From: Competibacteraceae bacterium UBA2792 | Lineage (GTDB): Bacteria > Pseudomonadota > Gammaproteobacteria > Competibacterales > Competibacteraceae | Direction of reading: 5' to 3' | Assembly: GCA_002352125.1 (NCBI GenBank) | Contig: DEHU01000017.1 | Span: forward strand, 1 to 7,159 | DNA: 7,159 bases | Shown: positions 1 through 5,200 of the stretch, piece by piece | Layout: the number at the start of each line of letters is the position of its first letter | How positions within the stretch are numbered: the stretch's first letter is position 1 | The notes under the pieces: generated by a model | Told to the model about the DNA's origin: nothing | The model's input: only the letters and a program-made list of their open reading frames with translations | The model's database searches: none | Position numbers and translations under genes: made by a program

Positions 1-1860
1 GTGGTGCGCGACATCGTCGAGCAGCAGCGGCTACTGGCGTCCGAGCTGCATCGTCTGCTGAAGGAGCAGGGCATCATTTTGCGCAGCTATCAGCGGCTGA
101 CCGAGGCGCAGCGCAAGCTGATGCGCGATTACTATCTGAGCAACATCTTTCCGCTGGTCACGCCGCAGACCATGGATCCGGCGCACCCGTTTCCGTTCAT
201 TTCCAATCTGTCGCTCAATTTGCTGGTGACCGTGCGTTATCACGACGACGACTCCAGCGGTTTGGCGCGGATCAAGGTGCCGATCGGTTCCGGTATTCCG
301 CGCTTCCTCAAGGTCGGCGACGAGGAGCTGTACGTGCCGCTGGAGGACGTGGTCGCCAACAATCTCGACCTGCTGTTTCCCGGCATGGTGATCGAGGCCT
401 GCGAGCTGTTCCGCGTCACCCGCAACGCCATCACCGAGCGCGACGAGGACTTGGCCGACGATTTGCTGCTGATGATCGAGACCGAGCTGCGCGAGCGCAA
501 ATTTGCCCCCATCGTCCGGCTGGAAGTGGAAAAGAACATGGACCCGGTGCATCGGGGAATGCTGGCCGCCGAGCTTGGCTTGGACGAAACCAACGAGGTG
601 TTCGAGGTCGATGGCATGATGGCGTTGCGCGATCTGTTCCAGATCGTCGGCATCGGCCGGCCCGACCTGCACGATTCCTCGCATCATCCGCTCGATCACC
701 CCAAGCTGAGCGACAAGCGCAACATTTTTCACATCATCCGCGAGACCGGGCCGATCCTGTTGCAGCATCCTTACGAATCGTTCGCGACTTCGGTGGAGCG
801 ATTTTTGCGAGAAGCCAGTTTCGACCCGAAAGTGCTGGCCATCAAGATGACTCTGTACCGCACCTCGGAGGATTCCAAGATCATCGACTATTTGATCGAT
901 GCCGCGCAGAACGGCAAGCAAGTGACGGTGGTGGTGGAATTGAAAGCGCGCTTCGACGAGGCGGCTAATATCCGCTGGGCCAACCGGCTGGAGGAAGCCG
1001 GCATCCATGTGACCTACGGCGTGTTGGGGCTGAAGACGCACAGTAAGGTGATCCTGGTGGTGCGGCGCGACTACAACGGCCTGCGCCGTTACGCTCATAT
1101 CGGTACCGGCAACTATCACGCCGGCACTGCCCGGCTGTATTCCGACCTCGGCCTGCTGACCTGCGATCCGGCCATCGGCGAAGACTTGACCGAGCTGTTC
1201 AACTACCTGACCACCGGCTACGTGCCTAAGCGCGTTTATCGCAAATTGCTGCCGGCGCCGAAGGTGCTCAAGCCGGCGTTGCTGGCCAAGATCGAGCGAG
1301 AAACCGGACACGCCAAGGCCGGCAAGCCGGCCCGCATTCAATTCAAGATGAACGCGCTAGACGACAAAAATATCACCGCCGCGCTGTATCGGGCTTCGCA
1401 GGCCGGCGTCAAGGTGGATTTGATCATTCGCGACACCTGCCGGCTGCGGCCCGGTATTCCAGGGTTGTCGGAGCATGTGCAAGTGGTGAGCGTCGTCGGC
1501 CGGTTTCTGGAGCACGCTCGGATTTACTACTTTTTGAACGGGGGGACCGAAGAATACTTCATCGGTTCGGCCGATTGCATGAAGCGCAATCTGGAAAGCC
1601 GGGTCGAGGTGGTAGCGCCGGTGGAGTCCCCGGATTTGCGGCGGGATCTGCGGCAGATTTTGGATGTGCAGCTCAATGACCGGCGCAGCGCTTGGGATAT
1701 GCGGCCCGACGGAAGCTACGTCCAGCGAGTGCCGGGCGAGGGCGATGATCCGCGCGGTTCCCAGCAGATTCTGATCGATTTGGCCGAGCGGCGGCAAAAG
1801 GAAGCTCTGCGGTTGAAAAAGCGCAAACAGAAAGGAATCGCCCGGCGAGCGGTGAATTGA
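1..1860 (+). CDS. ppk1: Polyphosphate kinase 1 (PPK1), 5'-partial
   Basis: PPK1 reversibly transfers the gamma-phosphate of ATP onto inorganic polyphosphate through a phosphohistidine intermediate; in other bacteria it is cytoplasmic or membrane-associated. The frame is open from base 1 to TGA at 1858-1860 (619 codons). Counting from codon 1, the two histidines of the family active site are present: H347 in THSK and H366 in YAHIGTGN, 19 residues apart like H435 and H454 of E. coli PPK. R287 (MTLYR) and R317 (ELKAR) match the Mg-binding R375 and R405 at the same offset of 88, and Y380, R477 and H505 match Y468, R564 and H592 within one residue. About 88 N-terminal residues are therefore upstream, giving about 707 in all, normal for the family. 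The GTG at base 1 is not the true start. By homology, the end of the N domain runs to ~18, the head domain to ~233, C1 to ~414 and C2 to the end. The C-terminus is a Lys/Arg-rich tail. All visible key residues are intact. Confidence 0.97.
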   Translation: MVRDIVEQQRLLASELHRLLKEQGIILRSYQRLTEAQRKLMRDYYLSNIFPLVTPQTMDPAHPFPFISNLSLNLLVTVRYHDDDSSGLARIKVPIGSGIPRFLKVGDEELYVPLEDVVANNLDLLFPGMVIEACELFRVTRNAITERDEDLADDLLLMIETELRERKFAPIVRLEVEKNMDPVHRGMLAAELGLDETNEVFEVDGMMALRDLFQIVGIGRPDLHDSSHHPLDHPKLSDKRNIFHIIRETGPILLQHPYESFATSVERFLREASFDPKVLAIKMTLYRTSEDSKIIDYLIDAAQNGKQVTVVVELKARFDEAANIRWANRLEEAGIHVTYGVLGLKTHSKVILVVRRDYNGLRRYAHIGTGNYHAGTARLYSDLGLLTCDPAIGEDLTELFNYLTTGYVPKRVYRKLLPAPKVLKPALLAKIERETGHAKAGKPARIQFKMNALDDKNITAALYRASQAGVKVDLIIRDTCRLRPGIPGLSEHVQVVSVVGRFLEHARIYYFLNGGTEEYFIGSADCMKRNLESRVEVVAPVESPDLRRDLRQILDVQLNDRRSAWDMRPDGSYVQRVPGEGDDPRGSQQILIDLAERRQKEALRLKKRKQKGIARRAVN

Positions 1861-1895
1861 GCGGTCTCTTGCCATCGTCGCCGATGTCCGGCCGT

Positions 1896-1928
1896 AATTG
1901 TATATATTATTGATATTAAGAATAAAAT
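1896..1928. other. AT-rich segment downstream of ppk1
   Basis: About 33 bases made almost only of A and T lie between the ppk1 stop codon and the inverted repeat, in clear contrast to the GC-rich genes on both sides. No hairpin followed by a T-run that would end ppk1 transcription on the + strand was found between 1861 and 1924. The segment could be a bent or protein-binding stretch, or the U-rich tail of a reverse-strand terminator (see the inverted repeat). No specific site can be named. Confidence 0.4.
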
Positions 1929-2008
1929 CCCTTCAATCCGCCTTCGGTCAGAGCGCCATCGGTGGTGAAGGGATTTAGCGCGGCCGCGAGCATCTCCACC
2001 TTAGACAT
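1916..2008 (-). CDS. Possible 30-residue small protein, unknown function
   Basis: On the reverse strand an ATG at 2008-2006 opens 30 codons ending in TAA at 1918-1916. The peptide begins MSKVEMLAAALNPF and ends EGGLKGFYS. A GAGG Shine-Dalgarno sequence lies 6 bases before the ATG, good spacing for a bacterial start. The peptide has one short hydrophobic stretch (MLAAAL), no cysteine and no transmembrane-length segment, and I recognise no family. The frame stays open upstream to another ATG at 2296, but that longer version is Arg-rich, runs antisense into the start of the kinase gene and lacks comparable initiation signals. The 3' half of the ORF overlaps an 11-bp inverted repeat that, read in this direction, is followed by a T-rich run. 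No clear promoter was found. It may be a real small gene, a gene remnant, or chance. Confidence 0.3.
   Translation of the reverse strand: MSKVEMLAAALNPFTTDGALTEGGLKGFYS
1925..1976. repeat. Perfect 11-bp inverted repeat (hairpin)
   Basis: AAATCCCTTCA at 1925-1935 is exactly complementary to TGAAGGGATTT at 1966-1976. After a 2-base bulge (1936-1937) the stem can continue with CCGCC (1938-1942) against GGTGG (1961-1965), with one G-U pair in RNA, leaving an 18-base loop. Read on the reverse strand, the stem is followed by TTTTATTCTT, resembling a rho-independent terminator. On the + strand only TTT follows before GC-rich sequence, so it is a poor terminator for ppk1. Alternatives are a regulatory RNA hairpin or a small REP/MITE-like palindrome. 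No second copy occurs in the window. Confidence 0.6.
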
Positions 2009-2076
2009 AGATAACCTCAATTTGCGGAATCGGCGCTTAATAGCTCGAAAAGCGATGTCGATATTATCAATAGCGT

Positions 2077-2082
2077 TATAAT
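2077..2082 (+). promoter_or_regulatory. Candidate -10 box for the kinase gene
   Basis: TATAAT, an exact sigma-70 -10 consensus, lies in the AT-rich part of the intergenic region, 18 bases or less before a strong Shine-Dalgarno sequence. A start of transcription near 2089 would leave a short leader. The hexamer 17 bases upstream (GATGTC at 2054-2059) is a poor -35 match and there is no TGn extension, so activity may need an activator, or the match may be chance. The neighbouring GATATTATC at 2060-2068 is a small palindrome that could be part of an operator, but it is too short to claim. Confidence 0.4.
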
Positions 2083-2094
2083 TGTCCCTATTTC

Positions 2095-2101
2095 GGGGAG
2101 G
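2095..2101 (+). promoter_or_regulatory. Strong Shine-Dalgarno sequence
   Basis: GGGGAGG is the best ribosome-binding site in the intergenic region. It sits 5 bases before a TTG at 2107, which opens the 34-codon leader ORF. None of the possible kinase starts (TTG 2157, GTG 2163, GTG 2211, ATG 2229) has a comparable sequence. Its first Gs can pair with CCC at 2086-2088 across a short loop, so it might be partly masked. Confidence 0.5.
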
Positions 2102-2106
2102 TTGCG

Positions 2107-2211
2107 TTGAAAAAACGAGCCCGCACGCCTGGTCCCGGCGATCCCGGCTTTCCTCCTTGGCGGTGGAGTTTCTCTTCATCCGTAAAAGCGTTTTTGGCCC
2201 GCAAGCTTTAG
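2107..2211 (+). CDS. Possible 34-residue leader peptide ahead of kinase
   Basis: TTG at 2107 follows the GGGGAGG site by 5 bases and opens 34 codons to TAG at 2209-2211. The predicted peptide begins MKKRARTPGPGDPGF and is basic, rich in Pro, Gly and Ser, with no family that I recognise. Its TAG stop shares its G with a GTG (2211-2213) that is in frame with the kinase, a TAGTG junction typical of translational coupling. This could be a leader ORF through which ribosomes reach a kinase start that has no good site of its own. The alternative is that it is the true N-terminus of the kinase, split by a -1 slip or a one-base error in the A6 run at 2110-2115, because the kinase frame is open without a stop back to 2082. 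It could also be chance. Confidence 0.3.
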   Translation: MKKRARTPGPGDPGFPPWRWSFSSSVKAFLARKL

Positions 2212-2228
2212 TGAACTGGGCACCTCCA

Positions 2229-5200
2229 ATGAAAGCAGCTATCGACGATCTGCATCTGCGATCCCGGCCGGATCTGGTGTTGGACACTGCCGGCATTGGC
2301 GTCTGGGAATACGATCACGTCGCTGATCGCATCTTTTGGAATCCCTGCCTGTGCGCCTTGCTGGGCTACGGCATGGAACAGATTCCAGGCGACTTGGCCA
2401 CCTGGCTGGGCCTGATCCACCCAGACGACCTGCCGGGCGCGCAAGCGCGCATCGAAGTGGCGCTGTTGGCGACCGACAACCTACTGTACGAAGCCGAATA
2501 TCGCCTGCGCACGGCCGATGGTCGATGGCTTTGGTTTCACGCGCGGAGCCGGGTCGTGCAGCGGGATGCGGCGGGCCGGCCGCTGTGGACCGTGGGGACC
2601 CTGATCGATGTTTCGGAACGTAAGCGTGCCGAGCTATTGTTGCAAGCGCAGCACCAGTTTTCCGGAATTCTGGCCGGCGGGCCGGATCGCAAGGTGTTGC
2701 TGGAGGCCATTTTGGCCAGTGCGCTGTGCCTGCCGGAACTCGACGGCGGCGGACTCTATTGGCGCGAGCCGGACGGTGGCTATCGGCTGGTGGCCCAACG
2801 GGGTTTGTCCGAAATGTTTCTCGCCCAAGCCGGTTGCTTGGCAGCCGATTCCCCCCAAGCGGAAGTGATCCGTCAAGGCCGGCTGCAATGCAGTGGTACG
2901 TCTTTGCAGGATCATTGCACCGATTCCTCGCTGGTTCGGGACGCTATATTGGTCGAGGAAGGCATCCGTTTGCTCGTGGCCTTGCCGATCCATGTCGGCG
3001 GCGAACCCCTTGCCTGCCTCAATCTGGCCAGCAAGCAAGTCGGGATGATCGGGCCGTTGGCTGTCACCGCCCTGGAAACGCTGGTTCGCCAATTCGCGCA
3101 AGCTTTGGAGCGTTTGTTGGCCCAGGAAGAAACCGCCGAGCAGCGGCGAAACCTGGAAGGCTTGTTCGAAGCCATCATCGATTATCTGTTCGTGCTCGAC
3201 TTGGATGGCCGTATCTTGCACTACAACCCAGCCGTGGCGGAAAGGCTAGGCTACGACGATACTTTGCTCGGCCAGCCAGTCTGGGCCGTTCATCCGCCCG
3301 AGGCCCACGACGCAGCCCGGCGCGTGATCGCCGAGATGGGGGCGGGAATCTGCGCGAGTTGTGCGCTGCCGTTGTTGAAAGCCGGCGGCGGGCGCGCCCT
3401 GGTGGATACCCGCATGGTGATGGGTTGCTGGAACGGCCGGCCAGCGATCATTGGGGTGTCGCGCGATATCACGGTGCAAACGCGCCAGCACGAAGCGTTG
3501 CGACGCAGCGAGACTCTTTTACGCGCCACGCTGGACTCCACTGCCGACGGCATCCTGGTGGTCGACCAGAGCGGTTCGGTGTTAACCGCCAACCGCCGCT
3601 TCCAGGAATTGTGGCGGATACCGAACGAATTGATCGGCTCCGGACAGGACGAGCAGTTGCTCGACTACGTGCTCGATCAGTTATCCGATCCCGAAAGCTT
3701 CGCGCAGGACGTGCGGCGGCTCTATCGGACAGACGAAATCCATCGGGACATTTTGCGATTCAAGGATGGCCGGATCTTCGAACGGCTCAGCCAGCCACTA
3801 TATCTGGATCATCAGCAAGCGCGCCTCTGGAATTTCCGCGATATCACGGAAGAAAGAAAAACGCAACGCACTTTAGAAATCGAACGCGCTTGGTTGCAAA
3901 CGCTGATACGGACCATTCCCGATCTGGTTTGGCTAAAGGATCCCGATGGAGTCTATCTGCTGTGCAACCCGACCTTCGAGCGCTTGTATGGAGCCAGCGA
4001 ATCGATGATCGTCGGCAAGGTCGACTACGACTTCGTCGATCCGGAATTGGCCGATTTTTTCCGGGCGAACGACCGGGCCGCCGTTGCGGCTGGCGGGCCG
4101 CGCGTCAACGAAGAATGGCTCACTTTTGCCGCCGACGGTTATCACGGCCTGTTCGAAACCATCAAGACGCCCATGCGCGATGCCGACGGAAGCCTCGTTG
4201 GCGTACTCGGTATCGCTCGCGATATCACGGCGATGAGGGCGGCGCAGGAATCGCTGCGAGAACGGGAGGAGATCTACAGCGCCATTTTCAATCAGGCCGC
4301 TAACGGCATCGTATTGATCGACGCCGAAACGCTACGTTTTGCCGAGTTCAACGAAGCGGCCTGCCGCGGGCTTGGCTACCCCCGCGAGGAGTTTGCCCGG
4401 CTCACCCTCAACGACATTCAGGGAAGCTTGACCCCGGCGCAATTGGCCGAGCGGACGAGAGCCATCCTCGATCAAGGTGTGGGCAGTTTCGAGAACGTGC
4501 AACGCTGCAAGAACGGCGATGTCCGCTGGGCGCGCGTCGCCAATCGGGTCGTCGAGATTCGAGGCCGGAAGTATCTCGTGGGGATTTGGTACGACATCAC
4601 CGAGCAACGTCGCGCGGCCGAGGCGTTGCGCGAGCGCGAAGAACTCTATCGCGCCATCGTCGATCAGGCGGGGGATGGCATCGAACTGGTGGATGTGGAA
4701 ACTCTGCGCTTCGTCGAGGTGAACGACGCGGCTTGTCGAATGCTGGGCTACGACCGCGAGGAAATATTGGGGTTTTCCCTGTCGGATATTCGGGTTGACC
4801 TGGATGAAATCGGTTTGCGCGCGCATGTGGCGAAAGTCCGGGCGGTGGGCAACGCCCGTTTTGACAGCCAGTTCCGCCGCAAGGACGGCGGCATCCTCGA
4901 TGTCCAGGTCAACGTTCAGGTCATTCACCTGCACGGGCGGGATTATTGCGTGGCCGTTTGGCGCGACGTCGGCGCCGAGAAAGCGGGCCGGATGGCGTTG
5001 GCAAACGAAGCCGAATGGCGCCGGGCGTTGATCGAGCACTCCGGCGATGGTATCGCCATTTTCGACCAGAACCACCGAATCGTCGAAGCCAACCGGCGCT
5101 TTGCCGAGATGATGGGCTACGAACCGGAAGCAATGCGCGACCTCTATTCCTGGGACGTGGATGCGAACATGACCGAGGCGGACATCCGTGCCGGGTTCAC

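Noticed and set aside
31..1341. 436-codon reverse-strand ORF opposite ppk1
   Set aside because: The + strand frame is an unmistakable PPK1 with all visible catalytic residues. The antisense product is Gln/His/Val-rich with no recognisable domain.
2068..2084. CAAT...ATTG inverted half-sites around the TATAAT box as an operator
   Set aside because: Four-base arms in AT-rich DNA are expected by chance and do not extend.
2138..2268. 11-base direct repeat GCGATCCCGGC at 2138-2148 and 2258-2268
   Set aside because: It is short, GC-rich and occurs only twice, with no flanking similarity; chance is sufficient.
1916..2296. 126-codon version of the reverse-strand small ORF
   Set aside because: The upstream part is antisense to the kinase start, is Arg-rich, and lacks initiation signals as good as those of the internal ATG at 2008.
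2726..4303. 525-codon + strand ORF in another frame within the kinase gene
   Set aside because: It is an Arg/Gly/Ser-rich out-of-frame translation. The overlapping kinase frame encodes clear GAF and PAS domains through the same bases.
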